Position numbers and translations under genes: made by a program. This document shows positions 11,201-21,828 of a stretch of DNA of 36,436 nt, piece after piece. The notes below the pieces were generated by a model that was not told the DNA's origin, ran no database searches, and saw nothing but the letters and a program-made list of their open reading frames with translations. The DNA lies in the NCBI GenBank assembly GCA_965644315.1, contig CBFFRQ010000162.1:1-36436 (forward strand). Direction: 5' to 3'. The DNA is from Caecitellus pseudoparvulus (Eukaryota; Bigyra: Bicosoecida). Position 1 is the stretch's first letter. Each line of letters begins with the position of its first letter.

Positions 11201-14200
11201 AAACTGGATGCTTCCCCAGCTGGCCTGCACCGCTGACGCAGTGGAGTGCATGCCACCACCACCCAGGGCAGCTGAGTTGTTCAGGAAGAACACATGCCCG
11301 GACAAAGTGACAACACTCGCTCTGAGCGAAGACAGCGCCCCACCAAACCCTGTCAATGCAGAGTTGTTGGAAAAGCGCGTCCGGCCTGAGAAGTCGGCGG
11401 TTTGCACGTGCTCAATGCAGAACCCGCCGCCGCTCGCCCCAGCACGGGAGGATTCGACGGACAAGTTGAAGAAGTTGGCATGCCCCACGCTGCGCACGAG
11501 CCCTCCACCACAATCTTCATCTGCAACGTTGTTTCCAAGTTGGACGTCAGCGACAGACACCGAGCCCACGCCCGACACGAGCAGGCCACCGCCGACGCCT
11601 GCGACGCGGCTGGAGTCCAGGTTGACGCTAGCAACAAGCAGGTTGCCAGCACCAGACACGCGCAGAGCCCCGCCGTCAAAAGCAGTGGACGTGCATCCAA
11701 GTGCAGATATCCCCCAGATGACCGACTTGCCCGCGCCTACGATCGCAATACAACCTGCGCCGACGTCTGGCAGACCAGAGCTCTGTTCAACAAGGTGCTG
11801 ACGCAGCCCAGCAGGCGTCGCGGCTGCCGGCAGTGAGCTGATACCGGCAACAGATACGCCTACAAGTGCAGATGAATCGACTTGGTCAAAAGTGACTTGC
11901 CGGAACGCTGAGCGCGAATGGTGGACTTCAACCCCGCCGACGATGCTGGAGAAATTACCACACATGCCCCGAACGATCGCCTGGCCGACTTGAGCCATGT
12001 GCACCAATGGCCGATCAACTTGATTCAGGACAACAAGAACGTTCGATACAATGGCTGATGCTGCGTTGCGAAGATCAACTAGTGGGGCTCCAGTGGAAAG
12101 AGTATCAGTGCCTGGAAGCGCCAGGACGGGATCCTTCGCACAGGCAAGCGTCAGACAAGTCAGCGAGACACTGCCCGCTGAGAGCATGCGAATGCTCCCT
12201 GCAGATGTGGCATTCACAGCATGCATGCGAAGCGAAGCCTGCTGTCCACACGATTCTGCAGCTTGCTTGACTGTCTGGGTGAGTGGGCCTGCGGCATGCA
12301 CTTCGCGGAGGGCGCCACCTGAGCCAGCGACGTGTGGCACGTTCCTGGCTGGAATCCACAAGGCACGCCCTGCCTCCTGAAGAAGGGTGGAAAACCCGGC
12401 GGAAGAAGGAAGGCTGATGCGCGTCGGGAACGTTGGGGCGCCAGACACTTCCAGCGTGAAAGGGGGCGACGCTTCTCCAAGTAGAGGGTCGTGGCCACTA
12501 ACAGCGACTGCCCCATGCACAAACACGGCAGCACGCTGCACCGGCTGGGGGTGAAAACGAACACTGCAGTCCCCAGTTGGGGCAGCACAAGAAGTGAGAT
12601 TTGCCCCACTCCACAAAACATCACCCTGATCAAGCGAGCCCACAAGCTGAGGAGAGTGAGGAGCCGTGTCCAGTGCCGACCGCCCCGCAGCTTGGGCTGA
12701 GGCAAGCTGCAGGAAGGAAATAGCCGACGCCAATGAAGAGAAGCAATGGGCGTCGAAGAAGGTCGCCTGATCTTGGTCCCCAGCGTGCGCAGCCCACAGG
12801 TCGAACGTGACGGTGCCTGAGCCCGCGCTGCAGTTCTCTGCCGCAACGACTGGCGCCAGAGAAAACGAGAGGGACGCATTGGAAGCCCTCGGAGTGACAA
12901 CAGACTGCATGGCAAGCTCGTCATTAGAGTTCTGCAACAAGGCCCCTGACACCTTGCCTTGCCATGGCTGGGATGCAGGAACGGGCTTGCCAGCTTGGAC
13001 GCCGTCCTCTTCCCATTTGGACGACACCAGCTCCCAGGCTGTGGAGTCGGACGGGTCCGAGCCCGCCGCCCCGACCTTGTATGTCCACTGTACGTCAGCG
13101 AAGCCCAGGGACGCCTCGGCAGATGGGATATGGGCAACGGTGGGCCCGCCAGCGGGAGAGTGGAGCCCTCCCGGCAAGTCCAGCAGTCGGCCGAATGCGG
13201 GGGACCGGGCACCAGCCTCCATTGAAAGGAGAAGCTCGCTGTCAGGCTGCTCCGTGGACTCTGGCATGGTCACGTTGCCCAGCACAAGCTGCTCCATCGA
13301 CGAGGACGGCGCGGCGCCCTGCCGAATGATGGGGCAGCCGGCGGCAGTGATGGTCACAGTGCGAGACGCATTGGACCACATGACTGAGGATCCAAACTGC
13401 GCACATGGCACTGGTGCCTCAATAACAGTGGGTGAGTCCCACAAGCCAGAGCTGTTGAGAGAGAACACAACCACCGAAGGAGTGGCAGAGCTTGACCCGT
13501 TGGTGGGGGCGCCGACGATGAGTGCGCTTCTGCTGCCTTCATCGATGGCGGCCATGGACCACCCAAACCACTGGCCCACATCGGGTGTCGGATGCACAAG
13601 GATCTGAGAGGCCACTTGCAGCGGCTGCATCACGGAGGGCTGGCTTTGAATCGTCTCATTCGCAGCATGCTGCCACGCAGATGCAAAGGGGGTAGCACAT
13701 GACTCTGACGCGTTCGCGGTGGCCAGGAGGGCAGCGCACGCCCACGTTACAGAGCCACTGTCCACGTGTCCCCCTGCGCTTGGGTGGGCTGACAATGGCG
13801 ACCCAATTGCCACGCCGGCTTCAGTTGAAGCCAGCGCTTGGCCCCAGGAGCTGGCTCCCGCGAGGCGCTGGTCAGGGGAAGGCCCAAGCAGCGCGACGAA
13901 CGCTGGGCCGGATTCCCAGGAAGTGTGGACGCCCCTCGGTGCCATTACAGCCACTGTGTGCGTCTGCACGCTGCAGGAGGCGTTCAAAACGTCCAGTCCC
14001 GTTGCAGCAGCGAAGTGCCTGGAGATGTCGACGGCTGCACCCCACAGTCGAGGGGGCAGTTGCGCTGGGAGGGCATTGAGGGGTGTGGATGTGTATGCCA
14101 ACCCAGTTCCAGGGCCTGGGTCAGTGCCAACAGAGCCGTTGGCAGGCACAAGCTGTATGCCAGAGGCACGGCCGTCAAACTGCGACACAGCCCACAGCCT

Positions 14201-14635
14201 CGCTGCTCCAACGCACGTGCCCGGGGCCGCAACTGCCGCACAGGGCTGCCCTGACGCATCAGCACCAGTGACGCCCTCCAACACAAAGCTCATTCCCAGA
14301 GCATCGTCTGAGAAGGCAGCTACGTCGCCGGGAACCGGCAGAGGCCCGGCGGATGTGCAGTGTGCAGTTGGTGGAACTGGGGCCGTTTGCGGAGAATGAA
14401 GCCAGGCGGCGAGGGAAACATTGCCGAACCCTGACCCCAGAGACATGAAGAGGATTGAGTTTGTGCTCTTCAGTGCCATGCCGGTGGCGTGCCAAGCGGT
14501 CCCTGTCAGCGCTCCAACAGCGCTTGGCAAGGAGACGTGGAGCAGGCTGCTGTGCTCCTGCGCCCCCACGCCACACCAGCCCGCCAGGATCAGCACAAGC
14601 GGCCACACCGTGACAGCTGCCCTGAAACCCACCAT
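1..14635 (-). CDS. Giant secreted/surface protein with FG-GAP-like, Pmp-like beta-helix and 137-aa tandem repeats (C-terminus outside window)
   Basis: I start the protein at the ATG complementary to 14633-14635. Its context is good (A at -3, G at +4) and it opens directly into a signal peptide (hydrophobic VWPLVLILAGW, then GVGAQ). The frame extends further upstream, but only to a GTG. Domains by approximate residue: 250-390 FG-GAP-like stretches (WFGWSMAAIDEG, then ALIVGAP); 860-1180 a parallel beta-helix with chlamydial Pmp-like FxNN and GGA motifs (RFSNNSALTGFGGAL); 1300-2120 diverged beta-rich modules with paired cysteines; from about 2120 near-identical 137-residue repeats. NxS/T sequons are frequent. 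The product is probably an extracellular glycoprotein or adhesin; this is inferred from architecture. Six one-base insertions in the array (2301-6836) break the frame as written. Without them about 4,870 residues lie in the window and no stop is reached. No intron is needed between 14635 and 6837. Confidence 0.8.
2301..6836 (-). other. Six identical one-base insertions that shift the repeat reading frame
   Basis: At 2301-2310, 2713-2722, 3536-3545, 6003-6012, 6415-6424 and 6827-6836 the plus strand reads TCCAGAGTCC. Twelve other units read TCCAAGTCC, and two (7239, 8061) read TCCAGATCC. The last two forms both encode V-D-L-D in frame. The first adds one base and gives V-D-S-G-R, followed by out-of-frame sequence. 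The extra base accounts exactly for the 412-nt spacing of these units. Confidence 0.95.
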
Positions 14636-15252
14636 GCTTGTCGTGTCCAGTCGGCGGCTTTGCTTCAGGTGCTGCCGGGGCACGCCCGAAAGGCTGTCAA
14701 GCCCGACAAGCCCGGCGTTTCACACCCACCAGCCAGCGAAAGAAGCGTCGCGCAGACCCAGCGGGAGAAGCTTCGAGAAAGGCAGGCAAGCCCAAGAACA
14801 GCGAAGGTGCTCGTGGAGTGGGCATATGTAGCGTTAAGTGTCGCCTTCGCGGCACGGAATCGATTTTGGGACCCGGTGGTGTGCGGGAGCGAGCCCTGGT
14901 CTCCTCGCGGCGGCCGAAGGCAGGGAAAGTCAGCCAGCTGCCGCACCTTCCGCCGCCCGGAGGGGACCAACTGACAGGGCAGCTGCATCTCAATGCTGAA
15001 TCGTCTGCCTCGTCTCCAGCGAGGTCCACCGGTTGGGGTTGTTGCAGCGGCGCACGGCCACATGCGAGTGACAGACACCGTGAAGTCTGCAAAGCACTAC
15101 CTGTGCACACACCACCAGAATGGGAAAGGATCGCCGTAAACGATGTCTGATCCAAGGGTTGCGGGGCGAGGTTGCATGCGGCGGCACTTCGCATCGCTGC
15201 CGCCGCGACCTCCGGCGAGCTCCAGTGGCGTCCGAGCCGGGCAGGCCGATCA
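14636..15252. other. Intergenic region between two minus-strand genes
   Basis: This holds the 3' flank of the gene ending at 15253 and the promoter and 5' leader of the giant gene. Open frames on both strands are GC-rich and match no family I know. I see no clear TATA box, RNA gene or repeat. Confidence 0.5.
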
Positions 15253-17592
15253 TCACGCGGCCTTGACATGCCGTGCTACCGCCGCTGTGTCCTGCACAGC
15301 CCCCTCATCAAGCGCGAAGAAGACAAAGGATGGAGACCCTTCACTTTCAGCTTCACGGCGACCGACGAAGAGCACAGAGAATGCGCCATCCGGGGTCTGC
15401 ACTTCAACCGACAAGGAGGCTTCTGACAGGGTCAAGCAACGAGCGGGGGGTGGTAGGCCTGCATCCGGCCACGTGCAGGTTTGAACGTGGGCGCCTGACA
15501 AGGTTGGGGGTTCACCCTGCCTCCTTGGCTGCCCTGCCCCCTGGTGCTCGCCCCGCACTTGCCTAGGCGGCCCGCTCAAATGCAGCCCTTCCGATAACGA
15601 ACTCGGCGTGGCCACGCTCGCTGGTGGTGACGGCACCAGAGAGGGGGGTGAGAGTCGCCCTTCCTCATCAAAAGTGCCAGAGCCTGGCGCACTTGATGCT
15701 GACAACTGCGCCTGAAGCCACGGGACTGCCTCTGCGAAGGCAGCTTCAACTGCAGCCACCCACGGGTGCACGAAGTCGCTGCCAGATTCGGGTGGGTGCG
15801 GGCCACTGCGGTGGGCAGGAATAGGGGGTACCACTCTCATGCGAAGGTCCGGCTGCAGAACAAGGAAATGCAGCAAATGGTTTCCACTCCGAGTGGCGCT
15901 GTGGACAGGGGGGGGCATATCGAATGCCCATTCGGTGGCGGCGGGGCTGTGCATGCACAAGCGCAACACGCACACTTGAGTGGAGAAGGAGTGGCTGGAC
16001 TCCGTCGCGGCAAACGCGGGCGCCAGAATGTGGCCAGGCTGCTGAGCTTCCGAGGCGGCTCGCACGACTGCGCCTGGCAGCCCTTCCGTGGAGGGCAGCA
16101 CCCGACTGTGAAGGGAGGGCGGCAGCGTGTCGCTGGCCACGGGGGCCAGGAGGGGTGCCGTCGCCAGGGCCGGCGCTGCGCGCTTCAACACTGCTGCGTG
16201 GACTTTCTGGCACACTTGCGACATGTGTCCCCTGCGGATCGGAGCGAGTGAGCCCTGTGTTGCGGTGCGTGCGCTGGCATGTGGCGCGAGGCTGGCTCAC
16301 AGAGATATACTGCTCGGAAAGGTACAGGACATCGCTGAGGCAGCGGCCATGGAGTCTTTGCTGGACACCACCCACAGCACTGCGCCTGTGTGCGGGGGCT
16401 GGCCAGAGGCAGGGGCGGTCCGTTCCTCCCAGAGTGCCTGCCAGCTGCTGGGCTCAGCGAGCGCCTGGGAGGCGCAGGGCACATACAGGACCTGAGTCAG
16501 GTGATGGCAGCCTTCTGAACTGGTGGCACTGATGCGGTGCACCTTCAGAGAGGCTTGCATGGTGGGTACCAAGGAGGGGTATCGCGCCGCATGCTCTGCT
16601 GTCGCCAGCGCAAGGCGCGCAGCCGGTAGGAGGTGCGGCGAGACCAGTGAGTTGGCAACCACACCCCCACAGGAGGCCAGGACACAGCCTTGATACACAT
16701 GGCCTGCTTCCCCTCGCACCTGGTCGTCCACCGCTGCCAGCAGCTGCGCGGGGGGCTCAGCCCACTCCACGCCCGCCGCCCGTGCAGTGAGGCACGTACC
16801 GCCAGCTTCTGCGGCAAGGAACACGCCAGGCGACAGGGACGCACTGGCGCCCACCACGCCATGCGCACTGCTCCCCACTGAAGATGCTTCGTGCCACAGG
16901 GCGCACAGCTCACGCAGGACTCCTTGCCAACTCTGCACAAGGGGGGTCAACGGCGTCCAGGGTGCTGCGGGCATTCGCCCGCCTGCAACCCACTCACTTC
17001 GCAGCTCGAGGGCATGTCCTTGTAGAAGGGTCCACACACAAGACTCAGCCACTCTGCCATGCTCAGAACGGCAGTCTGCTTGATTGGAGTGGAGCGCAGT
17101 GCGAGACAAGTGCAGCAGAGTTTCGCCGGCGTTTCGTACCTGAGCCAGGCTACCGGACGCCCCGCTCGCCAGCACGACTGTGAGAGCAGGAGCGCCTGGA
17201 GACGGAACAAAACAGCCTACTGAAACATCTTGCTTGCTTGCGGTGCGTTGCAGCGTCACCACTCCTCGCCCGTGGCTCAGCATCGTGAGAGCAGTTGCAA
17301 CAATGTCCTGTTGCTCACCCTCGCCAAGCTCGAACCGCTCGGCACAGGCCCAGTAGCTGCTTGAGCCGTGCGCTGCCGTGCTGCTGGGATGGGTCAGAAA
17401 GGCCCCTAGAACGGCAGCAGGGGCCAGCTCGTCATGGGCCGGCTGCATCTGGACGTGGTGTGGAGTCGCAGCTCGCGCCGAGTGCGACATACTGGAGAGG
17501 CGATCGCCAACGATGAAACACCGCTGGGATGCAGATGCCGTGTCGCACGGCAGAATAATGTTGGCAGTGTGTGCAGTGGTCGGCTGTGAGAC
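15253..17592 (-). CDS. Unrecognised protein of at least two exons, possibly longin-domain (CCZ1/HPS4-like); 5' end unresolved
   Basis: Two exons (17592-16301 and 16231-15253) join across a 69-nt intron. Its donor is GTGAGC at 16300 and its acceptor ATCCGCAG ends at 16232. The junction is in phase and reads SISL-GHMSQVCQKV. Upstream, a strong acceptor (CTTCAACTTTTACAG, ending at 17593) shows that at least one earlier exon exists, so the N-terminus is missing here; the first internal ATG is at 17490. The visible protein has 756 residues. The order of segments near the N-terminus (ILPCDT, then CFIVGD, then a hydrophobic TVVLASG strand, then VYQGCVLASCGGVV followed by a helix) vaguely recalls longin domains of the CCZ1/HPS4 families, but no diagnostic motif is present. 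The middle of the C-terminal exon is Pro/Ser-rich. I treat the function as unknown. Confidence 0.6.
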
Positions 17593-18114
17593 CTGTAAAA
17601 GTTGAAGAGAATGCAAAATTGCCCGTAAGCAGAGCAACGGCTTTCATCTTGGTCAAAACTCATGTAACTGGTGAGCTTGCAGGAAGTCAACGTCACGTTC
17701 TGCGTGGAGAGAGTCCATGAACAAAAGCCACATGAAACCGCTTCCACGAAGCTCGACTCTGGATGGAATGAACTCGGTACAGACTTTACCCCGTTCGAGA
17801 GGAAGCTTTTTTCCCTTGCTCTTGCGTCGTGCGCACTTCGCTGGCGTGTTGCCCGCTGCCTCTCGAGTGCAGCGGGGCGGGCCCTGCTCGACCCCACAAG
17901 AGTGGATTTGCGCGATTAGCGTGGGAGTACCTGCTGAGGACAGTCTGCAACTGGGAAGACCGCCGCAGGAAGGTCTTGGAGGCGCTGCCAGTTGCCAGTT
18001 GGCAGTGCGGAAACTGAGTGCGGAGTTTGACGAGGCTCGAGGACCGCTTCCATGACGCGTTGGAGAGGTAGCAGGGCACAGCCCCAGCGCCCAGCCGCCG
18101 CCACAACAAACACC
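17593..18114. other. Divergent region: 5' exon(s) of the minus-strand gene and promoter of the GT18 gene
   Basis: The unseen first exon of the 15253-17592 gene probably lies here. One candidate donor on the minus strand is GTAAAGT at 17789, which would keep phase 0 with the acceptor at 17593, but I found no ATG in that frame. A plus-strand ATG at 18052 lies in frame with the glycosyltransferase and is discussed there. I see no RNA gene. Confidence 0.4.
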
Positions 18115-19578
18115 ATGGCAGTGTACGCGGTGTTCCTCGTGGCCATGTTGGTGGTGGGGGGCAGCGTGATGCTGTGGCAGCTGGGTGGCTTGCCAGTTCG
18201 CCCCGCCCAGCACATCACTCCAGACGGACTGCACGCTCCGCTGGGCAAGGAACACCAGCTGGCTCGTTTCGCTGCCAGCCCTGGGGGAAGGGACGAAGGT
18301 GGTGCCCTGCGTGGGGCGCCCCCCTCCCCCGCGCCGCCGGCGCTCCCCGCTGTCCACCCCCCCCAGGCCAGCCCAGTGGCTGAGGCAGACTCCTCGGGCG
18401 GGTCCTCCGGCGCAGGCGCCATGGCAGCAGCGCTGGAGCCCGCCCTACCCGTGGTGGAGTTGGAGGCGGCGCAGGTGCCTCAGGCTGCCGCGCCGGTGGG
18501 TGCCCGGCAGGCGCTGGTGTTCACGATGGATACCATTGCGGCGTACGGTGCTGCGGCGGCCAAGGGTGGCCCTGCAGGGGAGATCCTGGTGACGTCCTGC
18601 CTGGTGGCGGGTTTGCGGCACTTGGGGTGGGAGGTCACTGTGGCGGCGTCGGACGAGGAGTTCTTCAGCGCCGGGGAGCGCATTGGCGATTTCGAGGCGG
18701 TGTTCGTGGACCCCTGGACGGTGTTCGGGCCTGGCTACACTGCCCGCCCCTTCCTCGTGGGGAAGGAAGCACGCACGTTTGTGTTGGACTTCTTCGGGGC
18801 GCCGGGCCTGGGGCATGGGGGGCTGGGCATTTCCCCCGCCCACCTGCTCACGGCGTACGATGTGCCGCCGTGGAACACGTATCTCGGCTTCTTCCTCCCG
18901 CCCAGCATTGGTGCTGCAGACCACGGTGACTCCGCCGACGCGCGCAGAGCAGCCTTGGCGCAGGGTGCAGCTGGTCTGACCTCCCATGGGTGGGTGCAGG
19001 TGCCGCGTGGGTGGCGCCGGGAGCGGGCATCTGCCGCAGCGCCTCAGCACGGGGTGTTGTGGGGCAAGAAGGCAGAGTACTTCGCCAGCTCCTTCGCCCA
19101 GCGGGCTATTCCGGCTGCGGCGGCCGTGGGGGCAGGCGTGCGCACGACTGCAGCACAGGGGCCGCCGTGGATGCGCACTCTGGAGAGCAGCGGCCGCCTG
19201 CAGCGCACTGGGCACCTGCGGCCTGCTGCCTGGCACGCCCTGCTTGCGGACAGCGCATACCTGCTGGCCCTGGGCGATCCACTCGCGGGGCCCAGTGCCC
19301 TGGAGGCGGTGGCGCTGGGGGCCGGGTACGTTGATGTGCAGTACGGAACGGGGCGGGGTCCACAGGGTGTGTACGGCAGCCAGCACCCTTTCGTGGCAGC
19401 ACACGTTCCTGAGGAGTACCTGTGCACAGTGCCAGTGGGGGATCCTGCCGCAGTGCAGGGTTGTGCGGAGCAGTTCGTGGGGCGAGGCGGCCTGCACGGC
19501 TTCCTGCCCACTGCGCTGACACCCATGGCGTACCTGGACAGACTGCGCGGTATCCTGGAGCTGCTGCCTGGCGCGTAA
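18115..19578 (+). CDS. GT18-family glycosyltransferase, alpha-1,6-mannosylglycoprotein 6-beta-N-acetylglucosaminyltransferase-like (MGAT5-like)
   Basis: This predicted type II Golgi enzyme has 487 residues. MGAT5 enzymes transfer GlcNAc in beta-1,6 linkage to the core mannose of N-glycans, creating branched antennae. A short cytosolic tail precedes one membrane segment (about residues 4-22, AVYAVFLVAMLVV). A Pro/Ala/Gly-rich stem runs to about residue 130. The catalytic region opens with LVFTMDTIAAYG...KGGPAGEI, close to the MGAT5 pattern FTMD...GGPGGEI. It ends with ALGDPLAGPSALEA (about 385-399) and GSQHPFVAAHVPEEYL (about 422-437), matching the family's GPxPLEA and SQHPY segments. I prefer the ATG at 18115 (CACCATGG, near-ideal context, just before the membrane segment) over the in-frame ATG at 18052. 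The protein is shorter than animal MGAT5 (about 740 residues). Substrate specificity cannot be read from the sequence. Confidence 0.85.
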   Translation: MAVYAVFLVAMLVVGGSVMLWQLGGLPVRPAQHITPDGLHAPLGKEHQLARFAASPGGRDEGGALRGAPPSPAPPALPAVHPPQASPVAEADSSGGSSGAGAMAAALEPALPVVELEAAQVPQAAAPVGARQALVFTMDTIAAYGAAAAKGGPAGEILVTSCLVAGLRHLGWEVTVAASDEEFFSAGERIGDFEAVFVDPWTVFGPGYTARPFLVGKEARTFVLDFFGAPGLGHGGLGISPAHLLTAYDVPPWNTYLGFFLPPSIGAADHGDSADARRAALAQGAAGLTSHGWVQVPRGWRRERASAAAPQHGVLWGKKAEYFASSFAQRAIPAAAAVGAGVRTTAAQGPPWMRTLESSGRLQRTGHLRPAAWHALLADSAYLLALGDPLAGPSALEAVALGAGYVDVQYGTGRGPQGVYGSQHPFVAAHVPEEYLCTVPVGDPAAVQGCAEQFVGRGGLHGFLPTALTPMAYLDRLRGILELLPGA

Positions 19579-19608
19579 CGGCGTCCCGCGGAATGCATTG
19601 CAGACGCC

Positions 19609-21545
19609 TCACTGGGCGCTGGCGAGTGAGAAGGCGGGGGAGAGGGGGCGAGCCAGGGGTGGCCAGGGCAAGGCGGCCAGAGCGGCGGGGGACAGCACGT
19701 CGGTGACTTGGGGCAGGAGACCAGGGCAGGGCAGGCTGCTGGCGTGTGCAGGGGGCAGTAGGGGCGTGCAGGCGGGGGAGGGTTCCGCCTCGCGCCGGCG
19801 CTTCACGCCCCCAATCACAGGCAGAGGCAGCACCCTGCTAACGTCAGCCACGGGTGCCACGGGCGCAGGCAGCGCGATGAACACGTCATCCTCCTCCTCG
19901 CACTCGAAGCTTTCGGAGCGGAGGGAGCCCGTGTCCCACTCGCTGTCATACCCCGAGCTGGCCGTGGAGTGTGCCTCTGGCGCTGGGCCAGTGCACAGCG
20001 AGTCGTGGCTGGCAGTGGGCGACTGCGGCTCGTGGCAGGCAGCCTCTGCGCCGTGCAGGCAGGGGCGGCAAGCGGGCTCGCCGGAGGGCAGTGCTTGGAG
20101 GGCGGGTGCGCCCTCCTGCTGCACCTTGCGCAGGTTCAGGCGCTCCGAGGCGTGGGGTGCGGGGACCCCCGTCAAGGCGGGGTCTTCCTTGATGACGCTG
20201 TTCATGCTGGGGATGTGCGACACCAGCATGCCGCCGTCGGCCGCCCAGGCGGAGGGGAAGGAACCAGCCTCGCCGGGACTCACGGCCACTGCCTGCAGGA
20301 GGGCTGTTGCCGCGGCGGCGGTGTCAGCGGCGCCTGTCGCAGGGCGCTTGGCAGGGGCGGGTGTCGTGGGGAGCTGTGCTCGCAGGGAGTGTGCCCCCAG
20401 CACCACCGCGCCCGCCTGGGCGCGAGACTTGAGCTGCACGAAGGCGTGGTGGTGGCTGCCACTGAGGCTGCCCCCCACACTGACACACACACAATGGCGC
20501 ACAGCCAGGGAGGCGCCCTTGGGCCCGGCACATGCCCGCAGCAGCGCGTGCACTGCGCTGGGCTGAGCCGCAGATGCTGGCAGGCCCGACAGCAACACCC
20601 ACTCAGACGGCTTGGTACGGACCTCGAAGGGGGCAGTGCGCACGGTGTTGAAGGAGCCAAGGCGCACTTCCAGGTGTGCCAGGGTGCCGTCCGGGGTCAG
20701 GCGCTCGCCGGGGCGGCAGGAGACCTCCCAGTGGCCCCCCGCACTGTGCGTCGGTGCGTCGGGTTGCCACCGCCACTGCGCACGGGCTGTGAGGGCGGGC
20801 TCCCGGTGGCACTCGGCGCCTGACTGGGCGTCCACGTGCACGACGTCCACGGAGGGCGTGAGTTCCCTGAACGCAGCGACGGCCTTGGCAGCGGGGGGGG
20901 CGGTGCTGGCGCCTTGGCGGGGCTCCAAGTCCACACGCACCACCAGGCTGCGCTTGGCGGAGCCAAACTGGCCATACCAGATGCCGGCACACTGACAGGC
21001 GGATTTGGCGCAAGGCATGAGGCTGCGCACCATGTCCCCCTTGTCGGAGGCGTAGGCGAGGGTGGCTGCCAGGCAGTGTGAGCCGCCGGTGCAGGCTTGA
21101 ATGTCCACGTTGACCTCTGCTGTGTTAGCAATACTGCACAGCTTCCTCAGAGCCTGAGAGTGGAGGAGAGCGAGTGTGTGCACATTTGCAAGCAGCCAGA
21201 GGGGCAAGTCCTGGGGAACGGCGCGTGCACGAGCCCCGAACGCCAGGAGAACGCCAGGGCGTGTCGGCGCCGAATTCCGCACGTACCTCGACAGTCTGGC
21301 GGCTGGAATCCTCGGTGCACGCGATACGTTGCTCCGCTGCGGCTTGCCTCAGTAAAAAGAGATCCTCGCAGCTCTTGCCGGATATACTGCAGCTCGGCTT
21401 CAGCCGTGGAGCTGGCAGCGGCTTGGGCGGCTGGGTGGGCGAAACACCCACCCGCGGAGCCCCCCGCAGTGCAGTTGCTGGTGGTCTCTGCCATGAATCT
21501 GGCAGGCTGATGCTGGCGGCCCTCAACAGTGCTGGGAGCTGCCAT
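19609..21545 (-). CDS. Unrecognised three-exon protein with RRM-like segment and acidic C-terminal region
   Basis: The model has exons 21545-21388, 21347-21287 and 21210-19609. The introns are 40 nt (donor GTATAT, acceptor TTTTTACTGAG) and 76 nt (donor GTACGTGC, acceptor TTCCCCAG). All phases agree, giving 606 residues from an ATG with A at -3 and G at +4. The 76-nt intron is well supported; the 40-nt one is tentative. A possible RRM spans about residues 276-355: strand WVLLSGLP, helix AVHALLRACAG, an RNP1-like strand HHHAFVQLKS, then a helix and a strand. The region around residue 137 is Cys-rich (PCAKSACQCAG). The C-terminal third is low-complexity, with an acidic patch (FECEEEDD) and a basic VKRRR that could be a nuclear signal. 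An RNA-related nuclear role is inference only. Its stop lies 30 nt from the stop of the convergent glycosyltransferase gene. Confidence 0.55.
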
Positions 21546-21828
21546 CTTTCCAGATGTCGCAGCTCAGATGGAGCTAGGTGCGGCGAGTGGAAAGAGCTGG
21601 CGATGGCAGGGAACCGGCCTTGCGCAGGTCACAGCTAGATGCCGGTGTCGTTTGCTGGGGCGCAAAGAACACAAGCACACAGCTGTGGGCAAGGCTGGGA
21701 GTGCTGTGCGGGGGCACAAGCACTTGCTGGTGTCTGGCGTGTGTGTCGACACACGTCCAGGCACAGCAGCAGCCTGGTGTTGTGGCACTGGTGGCGTGCA
21801 CGACTGGCGGGCTTGAATGCAGTTACAG

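Noticed and set aside
14681-14683. GTG as start of the giant protein
   Set aside because: A eukaryotic gene would use ATG. The ATG at 14635 has a good context and begins the signal peptide.
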